Source of the DNA: Pseudonocardia sp. TRM90224
GTDB taxonomy: Bacteria > Actinomycetota > Actinomycetes > Mycobacteriales > Pseudonocardiaceae
Length of the DNA: 64,000 bases
Reading direction: 5' to 3'
NCBI RefSeq assembly: GCF_021245725.1
Contig: NZ_JAJGSX010000010.1
Location: forward strand, 124,001-188,000
The translations under genes were made by a program, and so were the position numbers. Shown here piece after piece: positions 18,230 to 26,270 of the stretch (positions within the stretch are counted from its first letter, which is position 1; each line of letters opens with the position of its first letter). The notes below the pieces were generated by a model, which did no database searches, was not told the DNA's origin, and was given only the letters and a program-made list of their open reading frames with translations.

Positions 18230-19465
18230 GTGCCGGTGCGCCCGATCGAGCTGCAGCTGCGCGAGCTGGCCCCGCTCGTGCTCAGCGCGCTGCTGCGTCG
18301 GACCGGCGATTTCGGTGCCGCGGAGGACGCCGTGCAGGAGGCGCTGGTCGCGGCGGCGTTGCAATGGCCGGAGGAAGGGCCTCCGGACAACCCGCGCGGC
18401 TGGCTGATCACGGTCGCGTCGCGGCGGATGGCCGACCAGTACCGCAGCGACACCGCGCGGCAGCGCCGGGAGGCCGAGGCCGCGACGCAGCTCGTCGAGA
18501 CCGATCTGGTCGCGCCACCCGTGGACGCCGAGCCCGTCTCCGGGCCGGCCGGCGACGACTCGCTGACGCTGCTCTTCCTCTGCTGCCACCCCGACCTGCC
18601 GGCGTCGTCGCAGGTCCCGCTCACGCTGCGGGCCGTCGGTGGGCTCACGACCCGGGAGATCGCGGCCGCGTTCCTGGTGCCGGAGGCGACGATGGCGCAG
18701 CGGATCAGCAGGGCGAAGTCACGGATCAAGGGCACCGGTTTCCCGCCCCCGCAGGAGCGGGCCGAGCGGCTGGTGGCGGTGCTGCACGTGCTGTACCTGA
18801 TCTTCAACGAGGGCTACACCGCCACCGAGGGCGCGGAGCTCCAGCGTGCGGAGCTGGCCGTCGAGGCGATCCGGATCACCCGGCAGCTGCACCGGACGAT
18901 GCCGGAGCACGGTGAGGTCGCCGGTCTGCTCGCGCTCATGCTGCTGACCGACGCACGGCGCCCGGCCCGCACGGCCGCCGACGGCTCGCTCGTCCCGCTC
19001 GCCGAGCAGGACCGCTCGCTGTGGCGGGCCGACGCGATCGCAGAGGGCACCGCGCTGCTCGACGCCACGATCTCGCACGCCGAGCTCGGGCCGTACCAGC
19101 TGCAGGCCGCGATCGCCGCGGTGCACAGCGGGGCCGCGCGTGCCGAGGACACCGACTGGCCCCAGATCGCCGCGCTGTACCGGCTGCTGCGGCACCTCGC
19201 GCCCGGCCCGATGGTCGCGCTGAACCATGCCGTCGCCGTCGCGATGGTGGAGGGCCCGCAGGCGGGACTGCGGATGCTCGCCGACGCCGAACGCGACGAG
19301 CGGCTGGCCCGCAGCCACCGGGTCGACGCCGTGCGGGCGCACCTGCAGGAGCAGGCCGGCGACCCGGCCACGGCCGCCGCCTCGTACCTGGCGGCGGCGC
19401 GCAAGGCGACGAGCCTCCCGGAGCGGCGCTACCTGGAACGGAAGGCCGCCGCGCTGCAGGTGTGA
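18230..19465 (+). CDS. ECF sigma factor with C-terminal TPR-like extension
   Basis: A 411-residue extracytoplasmic-function sigma factor. Sigma region 2 lies in residues 15-80 (DFGAAEDAVQEALVAA, then NPRGWLITVASRRMADQYR), region 4 in about 110-165 (LTTREIAAAFLVPEATMAQRISRAK), and a long alpha-helical extension follows. This layout matches the ECF42-type (SigJ/RpoE-like, DUF6596) group, whose members usually sit beside a DGPF/YCII-domain gene. No such neighbour is present here. The GTG at 18230 is chosen; GTG 18236 is possible. No anti-sigma factor is seen, consistent with control by the C-terminal domain. Confidence 0.92.
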   Translation: MPVRPIELQLRELAPLVLSALLRRTGDFGAAEDAVQEALVAAALQWPEEGPPDNPRGWLITVASRRMADQYRSDTARQRREAEAATQLVETDLVAPPVDAEPVSGPAGDDSLTLLFLCCHPDLPASSQVPLTLRAVGGLTTREIAAAFLVPEATMAQRISRAKSRIKGTGFPPPQERAERLVAVLHVLYLIFNEGYTATEGAELQRAELAVEAIRITRQLHRTMPEHGEVAGLLALMLLTDARRPARTAADGSLVPLAEQDRSLWRADAIAEGTALLDATISHAELGPYQLQAAIAAVHSGAARAEDTDWPQIAALYRLLRHLAPGPMVALNHAVAVAMVEGPQAGLRMLADAERDERLARSHRVDAVRAHLQEQAGDPATAAASYLAAARKATSLPERRYLERKAAALQV

Positions 19466-19515
19466 CGCGCGCGACGCTGGCGTTCACGCCCACGTCAAGG
19501 TTTACCGTCGGTGGT

Positions 19516-19890
19516 ATGCGGATCGGGGAGCTGGGGCGCCGCGCGGGGTTGACCACCCGCGCCCTGCGGCACTACGAGGACCTCGGCCTGCTCACCGCGA
19601 GACGCCGGGCCAACGGGTATCGCGAGTACGACGAGTCCGACCTGGCGATGGTCGCCGAGATCCGCTCGCTCGTCGGGCTCGGGTTCACGCTGGAGGAGAC
19701 CAGGCCGTTCGTCGAGTGCCTCCGCTCCGGCCACCCGACCGGATCGAGCTGCCCCGACTCGCGCGCCGTGCACCGGAAGAAGATCGCCGAGGTCGACGCG
19801 TGGATCGCCCGCTTGCACGACGTCCGCGACGAGCTCACGAGCGCGCAGCCGCGTTGCGCGTTCACCGTCACCACCGAGGAGACCCCGTGA
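19516..19890 (+). CDS. MerR-family regulator
   Basis: A 124-residue MerR regulator. The winged helix starts MRIGELGRRAGLTTRALRHYE, followed by the LGLLTARRRANGYREYDE wing and a dimerisation helix. Three Cys occur (FVECLRSG, GSSCPDS, QPRCAF), the spacing of which could suit thiol or metal sensing; this is inference. The ATG 19516 has little leader before it. Its stop overlaps the GTG of the thioredoxin gene (GTGA), so the two are co-translated. A redox-responsive regulator-effector pair is a reasonable hypothesis. Confidence 0.92.
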   Translation: MRIGELGRRAGLTTRALRHYEDLGLLTARRRANGYREYDESDLAMVAEIRSLVGLGFTLEETRPFVECLRSGHPTGSSCPDSRAVHRKKIAEVDAWIARLHDVRDELTSAQPRCAFTVTTEETP

Positions 19891-20219
19891 TCGTCACCGT
19901 CACCGATGCCACGTTCGACGAGCTGGTGCTGCGCGCCGAGCTGCCCGTGCTGCTGGACTTCACCGCCGAGTGGTGCCCGCCGTGCCGCATGATCACCCCG
20001 GTGCTCCGCGAGATCGCCGTCGAGCAGGCCGGACGGCTCGTCGTCGCGCAGATCGACGCCGACACGAACCCGGAGACCATGCGCGCCAGCGGCGTTCTCG
20101 GGCTGCCGACGATGAACCTCTACCGCGGCGGGGTGGTCGTCGCCCAGGTCGTGGGGGCGCGGCCGAAGGCGGCGCTCATGAAGGCGGTCGAGGCGCACCT
20201 TCCGGCTGCGGTTCGCTGA
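19887..20219 (+). CDS. Thioredoxin
   Basis: A 110-residue thioredoxin-fold protein with the active site AEWCPPCRM (Cys30, Cys33). The dipeptide between the cysteines is Pro-Pro rather than the usual Gly-Pro, a variant seen in some actinobacterial thioredoxins that can shift redox potential. The cis-proline segment LGLPTMNLYRGG is present. Translation overlaps the upstream MerR gene. The 3' end overlaps the convergent membrane-protein gene by 44 bp. Confidence 0.93.
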   Translation: MIVTVTDATFDELVLRAELPVLLDFTAEWCPPCRMITPVLREIAVEQAGRLVVAQIDADTNPETMRASGVLGLPTMNLYRGGVVVAQVVGARPKAALMKAVEAHLPAAVR

Positions 20220-20670
20220 CGGAACGCATCAGCCACGGCGCCTTCCACGCGCCGAAGAGCACCGCCGTCACCAGCTGCGGGCCGGCGAGCAGCATCGTCC
20301 ACGTCCAGCTGGTGCCGACGATCAGCAGCACGGTGCCGAACAGCGCGACGGCAGCGCCGCTGAGCACCGCGGCCGCCAGCCGGGACTGCCAGCGCCGGCG
20401 CCACGTCACCGGGGCGAGGCTCCCGAGCGCGAGGCCGATGGGCACTCCGAGCACGGCGCCCGCGAACCCGCCGACCGGCGCGGCGATCACGCCGTAGACC
20501 AGCCCGACGCCCAGGACGGTCCCGATGTCGAGCCCGTCCGTCGACGTCACCTCGGCGCTGATCCCGAAGAACAGCACGGCTAGAACGCCCGACACCGCTC
20601 CAGCCGCGGCGCCGAGCAGGACCGTCTTCCCGACGACGTCGCCGAAGGCGGGCTGCGATGGTTCCGGCAC
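20176..20670 (-). CDS. Hypothetical four-helix membrane protein
   Basis: A 164-residue protein with four hydrophobic segments (starting LLGAAAGAVSGVLAVLFFG; then GTVLGVGLVYGVIAAPVGG; LAAAVLSGAAVALFGTVLL; LLAGPQLVTAVLFG). No family was recognised. The start GTG at 20670 (MPEPSQPAFGDV) is preferred over the longer frame reaching 20736, which would run into the family B palindrome. It converges on the thioredoxin gene and its last 44 bp overlap that gene's 3' end on the opposite strand. Confidence 0.65.
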   Translation of the reverse strand: MPEPSQPAFGDVVGKTVLLGAAAGAVSGVLAVLFFGISAEVTSTDGLDIGTVLGVGLVYGVIAAPVGGFAGAVLGVPIGLALGSLAPVTWRRRWQSRLAAAVLSGAAVALFGTVLLIVGTSWTWTMLLAGPQLVTAVLFGAWKAPWLMRSVSEPQPEGAPRPPS

Positions 20671-20725
20671 CGCCCCAGGATGACCCCTGCGCGGCGACAC
20701 CGGAACCGTAGATCTACGCGTGCGA

Positions 20726-20793
20726 AACTTCCCCACCGTTTTGGGTGGATGCGCGCCAAAACGGCGCGCAAGTGCCCAAAACGGTGGGGAAGT
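20726..20793. repeat. Family B palindrome, copy 3
   Basis: Arms AAACTTCCCCACCGTTTTGGG and CCCAAAACGGTGGGGAAGT enclose an inner GCGCGCC / GGCGCGC stem. The triplet next to GTTTTG is GGG pairing with CCC, whereas other copies have GCC/GGC or TGT/ACA. Unlike the other copies it lies between divergent gene starts, 88 bp before dnaE2. Confidence 0.9.
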
Positions 20794-20863
20794 CGGGGAC
20801 GTCGGGGGCGGTCCGTCGAGTTCCGTGTGACACGTTCAGCCTGATCAGCGGTTGATCCGAGCA

Positions 20864-20879
20864 TCGAACACGTGTTCGA
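20864..20879. promoter_or_regulatory. LexA (SOS) box at dnaE2
   Basis: TCGAAC-ACGT-GTTCGA, a perfect dyad ending only 2 bp before the first in-frame ATG (20882) and 8 bp before the second (20888). It predicts SOS control of dnaE2. The tight spacing implies a very short or absent 5' leader. Confidence 0.93.
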
Positions 20880-20881
20880 CT

Positions 20882-23800
20882 ATGGGTATGGGCTGGAACA
20901 ACCCGGACGTACCGTGGTCGGTGCTGGAGGCCGCGCTCTCCGGGCGGCCGCGCGACGGTTCCAGCCTCACCGGCGGGCCGGAGTTCGACGGCGGCGACAG
21001 CCCGGCGTGGTCGCGCAAGCGCGAGCCCTACGTCCCGCCGCAGCTGCGCGAACCGGCCGAGCGCGTGCCGTACGCCGAGCTGCACTGCCACTCCAACTAC
21101 AGCTTCCTCGACGGCGCGAGCCACCCGGAGGAGCTGGTGGAGACGGCGTTCCGGCTGGGGCTGGAGGCCATCGCGCTCACCGACCACGACGGCATGTACG
21201 GGGTGGTGCGCTTCGCGGAGGCGGCGGCCGAGCTGGGCGTGCGCACGGTGTTCGGCTCGGAGCTCTCGCTCGGGCTTACCGCGCCGCAGAACGGCGTCGC
21301 CGACCCCGAAGGCAGCCACCTGTTGTTGCTCGCCCGCGACCCCGACGGCTACCGCGCGCTGTGCCGCACCATCAGCGCCGCGCAGCTGCGCGGGCGGGAG
21401 AAGGGCCGCCCGGTCTACGACGTCGACGAGGTCGTCGCCGACACCGCGGGCCAGGTGCTGGTGCTCACCGGCTGCCGCAAGGGCGCCGTCCAGCAGGCGT
21501 TGCACACCGGCGGCCGCGCCGCTGCGGGCAAGGAGCTGCGCTGGCTGGTCGAGCGGTTCGGCGCGGAGCACGTCGCCGTCGAGCTGACCCACACCGGCCT
21601 GCCGACCGACACCGAACGCAACGACGCGCTCGCCGAGATCGCCGCCGAGATCGGCGTGCCCACCGTCGCGAGCACCGCGGCGCACTACGCGACCCCGGCG
21701 CGGTACCCGCTGGCCACGGCGCTGGCCGCAGTGCGGGCGCGGCGCAGCCTCGACGACGCCGACGGCTGGCTGCCCCCGGCCGGTGCGGCGCACCTGCGTT
21801 CCGGCGCCGAGATGGCGGCGCGGTTCGAGGAGCGCTACCCCGGCGCGGTCGAGCGCGCGGCCCGGTTCGGTCGCGAATGCGCGTTCCCGATCAAGCTGGT
21901 GGCGCCCGACCTGCCGCCGTTCCGGGTGCCGCCGGGGCACGACGAGGCGAGCTGGCTGCGTGAGCTGGTGCAGCGCGGGGTCGCCGTGCGCTACGGGAGC
22001 CACGCCGAGTACCCGGAGGCCGTCGAGACGGTCAACCGCGAGCTGACGATCATCGAGGGCAAGAACTTCCCCGGCTACTTCCTGATCGTCCACGACATCG
22101 TCCAGTTCTGCCGCCGCTCCGACATCCTCTGCCAGGGCCGGGGCTCCGCGGCCAACTCCGCGGTCTGCTTCGCGCTCGGCATCACCAATGTCGACGCCGT
22201 GAGCATGGGGCTGCTGTTCGAACGGTTCCTCTCGCCGGCCCGCGAGGGCTACCCGGACATCGACCTGGACATCGAGTCGGGCCGGCGCGAGGAAGTGATC
22301 CAGTACGTCTACGCGACGCACGGGCGCGGGCGGGCCGCCCAGGTGGCGAACGTGATCACGTACCGGCCGCGGTCGGCGATCCGCGACATCGCGAAGGCGT
22401 TCGGCTTCTCGCAGGGGCAGCAGGACGCGTGGAGCAGGCAGATCGAGCGGTGGAGCGCGATCGACCCGCAGGCCACACCCGCGGGGATGCCGCAGCAGGT
22501 CGTCGACCTCGCCGAGGAGCTGATGGGCTTCCCGCGCCACCTCGGCATCCACTCGGGCGGCATGGTGATCTGCGACCGGCCCGTCTCCGAGGTCGTGCCG
22601 GTCGAGTGGGCGCGGATGGAGGGCCGCACGGTCGTCCAGTGGGACAAGGACGATTGCGCCGCCGCCGGGCTGGTGAAGTTCGACCTGCTCGGCCTCGGCA
22701 TGCTCACCGCGCTGCACCTGATGATCGACCTGGTCGCCGAGCACCACGGGCGGGTCGTCGAGCTGCACGACCTGCAGCCGACCGACCCCACCGTCTACGC
22801 GATGCTCAGCCGCGCCGACTCGATCGGCGTCTTTCAGGTGGAGTCGCGCGCGCAGATGGCGACGCTGCCGCGGCTGAAACCGCAGAACTTCTACGACCTC
22901 GTCGTCGAGATCGCACTGATCCGTCCCGGCCCGATCCAGGGCGGCTCCGTGCACCCCTACATCCGCCGCCGCACCGGGCTGGAGGAATGGAAGCACGACC
23001 ACCCGCTGCTCAAGAACGCGCTGGACAAGACGCTGGGCGTGCCGCTGTTCCAGGAGCAGCTGATGCAGATCGCCGTCGACGTCGCCGGGTTCACCGCGGC
23101 CGACGCCGACGAGCTGCGCAGGGCGATGGGTTCCAAGCGCTCCACCGAGAAGATGGAGAAGCTGCGCAGCCGGTTCTTCGAGGGGATGGCGGCCAACGGG
23201 ATCGACGGCGAGGTCGCGGAGAGCATCTTCCACAAGATGCTGGCCTTCGCGAACTTCGGCTTCCCCGAGAGCCACGCGATCAGCTTCGCGTCGCTCGTGT
23301 ACTGGAGCGCGTGGTTCAAGCTCAACCACGCCGCCGCGTTCTGCGCGGCGCTGCTCAACTCGCAGCCGATGGGGTTCTACTCGCCGCAGTCGCTGGTCGC
23401 CGACGCGCGCCGGCACGGCGTGCTCGTCCGCGGCCCCGACGTCAACAACGGCCGCTCCGAGGCGATCCTGCAGCCCGACCCGCGCAGCACCGGGGGGCAG
23501 GCGGTCCGGCTGGGGCTGGCCGAGGTGCGTGGGATCGGGATCGAGCTGGCCGAGCAGATCGACGACGAACGCGAGCGCGGCGGCCCGTACCGCGACCTCG
23601 GCGACCTCGCCATGCGCACCCGGCTCACCGTTCCGCAGGCGGAGGCGCTGGCCACGGCAGGCGCGTTCGGTTGCTTCGGCGTCGACCGGCGCTCCGCGCT
23701 CTGGGCGGCCGGGGTGGTCGCCGCGGTGCGTCCCGACCAGCTGCCCGGCAGCGCCGTCGGCCTCGACGCGCCCGCGCTGCCAGGGCTGACCGAGGCCGAG

Positions 23801-24250
23801 GTCACCGTCGCCGACGTCTGGGCGACCGGCGTCTCACCCGACAGCCACCCGATGGAACACATCCGCGAGCGCCTCGACCGGCTCGGCGCCGTGCGGATCG
23901 ACCGGCTCGACGGCATCGGACGGCGGGCCGCCGACGGCACGAAGTGGGACCCGTACGACGCGGAACAACGCCCGCCACGTGTTCTCGTCGGCGGGTTGGT
24001 GACGCACCGGCAACGCCCCGCGACCGCACGCGGCGTCACGTTCGTGAACCTGGAGGACGAGAGCGGGATGCTCAACGTCACCTGCTCCGAGGGCCTGTGG
24101 GCGCGCTACCGCACCGTCGCCGTCGGCAGCGCGGCGCTGCTGGTGCGGGGCCGGCTGGAACGCAGCCCGGAGGGGGTCCTCAACCTGGTGGCCGACCAGC
24201 TGCAACGACTGCCGCTCACGGTGGCGGTGAAAGCGCGCAACTTCCGGTGA
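20882..24250 (+). CDS. dnaE2: Error-prone DNA polymerase DnaE2
   Basis: Alpha-subunit-type C-family polymerase (1122 aa from ATG 20882; ATG 20888 is equally plausible and gives MGWNNPDVPW). It has a PHP domain near residues 60-260 (AELHCHSNYSFLDGASHPEEL, TDHDGMYG) and a palm with the catalytic acid motif PDIDLDIESGRREE. The fingers follow (GSKRSTEKMEKL, ANFGFPESHAISFA), then a helix-hairpin-helix near 860 and an OB fold near the C-terminus (PRVLVGGLVTHRQR). In actinobacteria it performs mutagenic lesion bypass with ImuA' and ImuB. The LexA box overlaps its promoter. It lies 8 kb from imuA'-imuB, with unrelated genes between. Confidence 0.96.
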   Translation: MGMGWNNPDVPWSVLEAALSGRPRDGSSLTGGPEFDGGDSPAWSRKREPYVPPQLREPAERVPYAELHCHSNYSFLDGASHPEELVETAFRLGLEAIALTDHDGMYGVVRFAEAAAELGVRTVFGSELSLGLTAPQNGVADPEGSHLLLLARDPDGYRALCRTISAAQLRGREKGRPVYDVDEVVADTAGQVLVLTGCRKGAVQQALHTGGRAAAGKELRWLVERFGAEHVAVELTHTGLPTDTERNDALAEIAAEIGVPTVASTAAHYATPARYPLATALAAVRARRSLDDADGWLPPAGAAHLRSGAEMAARFEERYPGAVERAARFGRECAFPIKLVAPDLPPFRVPPGHDEASWLRELVQRGVAVRYGSHAEYPEAVETVNRELTIIEGKNFPGYFLIVHDIVQFCRRSDILCQGRGSAANSAVCFALGITNVDAVSMGLLFERFLSPAREGYPDIDLDIESGRREEVIQYVYATHGRGRAAQVANVITYRPRSAIRDIAKAFGFSQGQQDAWSRQIERWSAIDPQATPAGMPQQVVDLAEELMGFPRHLGIHSGGMVICDRPVSEVVPVEWARMEGRTVVQWDKDDCAAAGLVKFDLLGLGMLTALHLMIDLVAEHHGRVVELHDLQPTDPTVYAMLSRADSIGVFQVESRAQMATLPRLKPQNFYDLVVEIALIRPGPIQGGSVHPYIRRRTGLEEWKHDHPLLKNALDKTLGVPLFQEQLMQIAVDVAGFTAADADELRRAMGSKRSTEKMEKLRSRFFEGMAANGIDGEVAESIFHKMLAFANFGFPESHAISFASLVYWSAWFKLNHAAAFCAALLNSQPMGFYSPQSLVADARRHGVLVRGPDVNNGRSEAILQPDPRSTGGQAVRLGLAEVRGIGIELAEQIDDERERGGPYRDLGDLAMRTRLTVPQAEALATAGAFGCFGVDRRSALWAAGVVAAVRPDQLPGSAVGLDAPALPGLTEAEVTVADVWATGVSPDSHPMEHIRERLDRLGAVRIDRLDGIGRRAADGTKWDPYDAEQRPPRVLVGGLVTHRQRPATARGVTFVNLEDESGMLNVTCSEGLWARYRTVAVGSAALLVRGRLERSPEGVLNLVADQLQRLPLTVAVKARNFR

Positions 24251-24283
24251 AGGCAGGAGCTGCCAGTGCGTGGTGCGCACGCA

Positions 24284-24340
24284 AGGGCAGGAAAGCCACT
24301 TTCAGGCCCTGCAGGGGCAGGAAAGTGGCTTTCCTGCCCT
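24284..24340. repeat. Family A nested palindrome, copy 2
   Basis: Left half-unit is imperfect (CTTTCAGGCCC) and right half-unit perfect. It sits between the convergent dnaE2 and P-loop kinase genes, 34 bp after the dnaE2 stop and 26 bp before the other stop. Its imperfection equals that of the copy at 59866 read on the other strand. Confidence 0.87.
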
Positions 24341-24366
24341 CCGGGATCATGGGTGCGGAGCCGGCG

Positions 24367-25164
24367 TCAGAGGTGCTCGTGGACGACGAAGGGTCCGCCC
24401 GCGGCGTACGTGTCGTACTCCACCGCCGTCACGGGCCCGACGGCGGCGCAGCGGGTGCGGCCGCATTCGCACGCGAACGGGAAGGTCGGCGCGTCCGGCA
24501 GGCCCACGGCGGCACTCCACAGCTGACCCTGCCGGCTGGCGACCCCGTTCTCGAACCGGCGCTGCGTGCTGAGCGACGGCCCGGCGTCCAACCGCGGAGA
24601 GGTGCGCAACGCTGGGCCGAGCGGCGCCTCCACAGCGGTGCCGATGGCGGTCCAGTCCGGCGACGCCGGCACGTCGACGACCGGCTGCCCAGCGGCCAGC
24701 GCCTGCGTCCTCGTGCGATCGGCCAGCACGGCGTCGCGGCCCAGCAGCGCGGCCAGCCGAGCGCGGTCGGCGTCGACCGGCACCGCGGCCAGGCGTTCCG
24801 CGCGGGCGTTGCGGGTCTGGGCGGGGTCGGGTACCAGCCACACCCCGCGGCCGGTCGGGAGTTCGCCGCTGAACGTCGGCAGCAGCTGTGGCCCCTCCAC
24901 GAGAGCCGGGACGGCGCCCAGCTCCCGGGCGCGGACATCCTCGACGACGAGCGCGAGCCGTCGAGCGGCATCGGCCTCGAAGCTGTCGGCCGCCCGCGTC
25001 GCACCCGCGGCCAGCTCGTCGTCGAGCCCGGCCGTGGGCGGCAGACGTCCGGCGTGGTCGTAGGCCCAGAGATCCACCGGGTGCAGCGGCAGGTCGTACG
25101 CCCTGCTGATCTTCCACGCGAGCGTCGATTTGCCCGCTCCCGGCGCGCCCCCGATCCAGATCAT
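24367..25164 (-). CDS. P-loop kinase-like protein with C-terminal Cys motif
   Basis: A 265-residue protein. The N-terminus is a nucleotide-binding P-loop, WIGGAPGAGKSTLAWKISR (residues 3-21), followed by a small-molecule-kinase-like fold with VVEDVRARELGAVPALVEGPQLLP. The last 35 residues form a distinct Cys motif, FACECGRTRC (C-x-C-x4-C), followed by AVEYDTYAAGGPFVVHEH. This resembles a short motif attached to many unrelated actinobacterial proteins. The substrate is unknown; (d)NMP-kinase-like or AAA-type annotation would be reasonable. The start is ATG 25164; GTG 25179 is possible. It converges on dnaE2 and is codirectional with the TetR gene 26 bp upstream. Confidence 0.75.
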   Translation of the reverse strand: MIWIGGAPGAGKSTLAWKISRAYDLPLHPVDLWAYDHAGRLPPTAGLDDELAAGATRAADSFEADAARRLALVVEDVRARELGAVPALVEGPQLLPTFSGELPTGRGVWLVPDPAQTRNARAERLAAVPVDADRARLAALLGRDAVLADRTRTQALAAGQPVVDVPASPDWTAIGTAVEAPLGPALRTSPRLDAGPSLSTQRRFENGVASRQGQLWSAAVGLPDAPTFPFACECGRTRCAAVGPVTAVEYDTYAAGGPFVVHEHL

Positions 25165-25190
25165 CGGTGGCCACGGCACGCTGTTCGACG

Positions 25191-25811
25191 TCACCGGGCG
25201 GATGCTGCCGGGTCGGCCCTCCCGGTAGTTCTTCCGGCCCGCTCTCGCTCGAAGAGGCGCAGCACGCTCCTGCGGACCGCGGCCGATGCCTCGTCCGCCG
25301 GCATCCGCCCCGCCGCAACCTCGGCGCCGGCCGCGTGGCCGAGGGCGGCGGTTGCGGCGAGCAGCCACTCGGGTGAGGCGTCGGGATCGAACTCGCCGCT
25401 CGACTGCCCGCGTCGGATCAGCCGGAGCAGAAGGTCGAAGACCGGCTCGTGCAGCTCGTCGGACTCGGTGGCGCTCATGGTGGTTGCCGCCGGGCTGAGC
25501 AGCAGCGGATAGCGATCGAAAGACTGCCACCCGGTTTCCAGTAGCCGCACCAGTGCGGCGGTGGCGGGACCGTCGTCCAGCTCGGCCGCCGCCAAGGCGG
25601 TCATCGTCTCCTCGGTGATCCGCCTCATCACGGCGGCGAGCAGGGCCTCGCGGGTGGGGAAGTGGGCGTAGACGGTCTGCCGGCTCACCCCGGCGGCCGC
25701 CGCGACCTGCTCCACCCCGGCGTCGGGTGCTTGGCCGAGCACGTCGGCCGCCGCATCGAGTATCGCGGCGGCGTTGCGTTCTGCGTCGGCGCGGCGCCTG
25801 TTCCTGGACAT
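25191..25811 (-). CDS. TetR-family regulator
   Basis: A 206-residue TetR/AcrR regulator. The helix-turn-helix is AGVEQVAAAAGVSRQTVYAHF within residues 30-65; the C-terminal ligand domain is helical and not classifiable. The start is ATG 25811 (MSRNRRRADAERNAA); the annotated frame can extend seven codons to TTG-type starts. The gene is divergent from a SnoaL-like gene, and a perfect 18-bp palindrome lies between them, 30 bp from its start, so it probably represses itself and that neighbour. Confidence 0.92.
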   Translation of the reverse strand: MSRNRRRADAERNAAAILDAAADVLGQAPDAGVEQVAAAAGVSRQTVYAHFPTREALLAAVMRRITEETMTALAAAELDDGPATAALVRLLETGWQSFDRYPLLLSPAATTMSATESDELHEPVFDLLLRLIRRGQSSGEFDPDASPEWLLAATAALGHAAGAEVAAGRMPADEASAAVRRSVLRLFERERAGRTTGRADPAASAR

Positions 25812-25840
25812 GCTTGTCAAGGTTAGCGGCAACGGTTAAC

Positions 25841-25858
25841 TTTGACAGTACTGTCAAA
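25841..25858. promoter_or_regulatory. TetR operator palindrome
   Basis: TTTGACAGTACTGTCAAA, a perfect 18-bp dyad in the divergent space between the TetR and SnoaL-like genes, 13 bp before the latter's ATG. The size and position fit a TetR-family operator. Confidence 0.85.
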
Positions 25859-25871
25859 GTTTGGAGATGTC

Positions 25872-26258
25872 ATGGGGCCACGACCAGGCCAGGACCTCGC
25901 CGGATACCTCGTCAGCTACCCCGAGGAGATGGCGTTCAGCGACGACGACCCGGCCGAGGTGCTCGACCGCTACCACACCCCCGACCTGGAATGGGTCAAC
26001 GACGGCATGCTCATGGACCGGCCGCGGCTGATCGCGCACGCGCGGCCGGTGCGCAAGAACGCGCGCAGCGTCCGCATCGAGGTGCACGACACGGTGGCCG
26101 ATGGCGACCGGGTCGCCGCACGGTTCACGGTGCACGCGCAGATGCGGAAAGGCGCCCCGCTGACCATCGACGTCCACTTCTTCGGCCGGCTCGCACCGGA
26201 CGGGCGGCTGTGCCACATCGACCAGATCACCCGCACGAACCGGGCCTCGGCCGAGTGA
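25872..26258 (+). CDS. SnoaL-like NTF2-fold protein
   Basis: A 128-residue protein resembling the SnoaL/NTF2-like superfamily: EEMAFSDDDPAEVLDRYHTPDLEWVNDG at the start (read in parts), then a cone of strands including VRIEVHDTVADGDRVAARFTVHAQ and RLCHIDQITR. The start is ATG 25872, because GGAG lies 5 bp upstream and the palindromic operator would otherwise be coding. It is expressed from a promoter overlapping the TetR operator. Its function may be ketosteroid-isomerase-like or polyketide-related; no catalytic assignment is possible. Confidence 0.75.
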   Translation: MGPRPGQDLAGYLVSYPEEMAFSDDDPAEVLDRYHTPDLEWVNDGMLMDRPRLIAHARPVRKNARSVRIEVHDTVADGDRVAARFTVHAQMRKGAPLTIDVHFFGRLAPDGRLCHIDQITRTNRASAE

Positions 26259-26270
26259 TAGAGATGTGGT

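Noticed and set aside
20714-23416. A 900-codon frame opposite dnaE2
   Set aside because: Antisense shadow with low-complexity Arg/Gly/Val composition and no domains; dnaE2 motifs are complete on the other strand.
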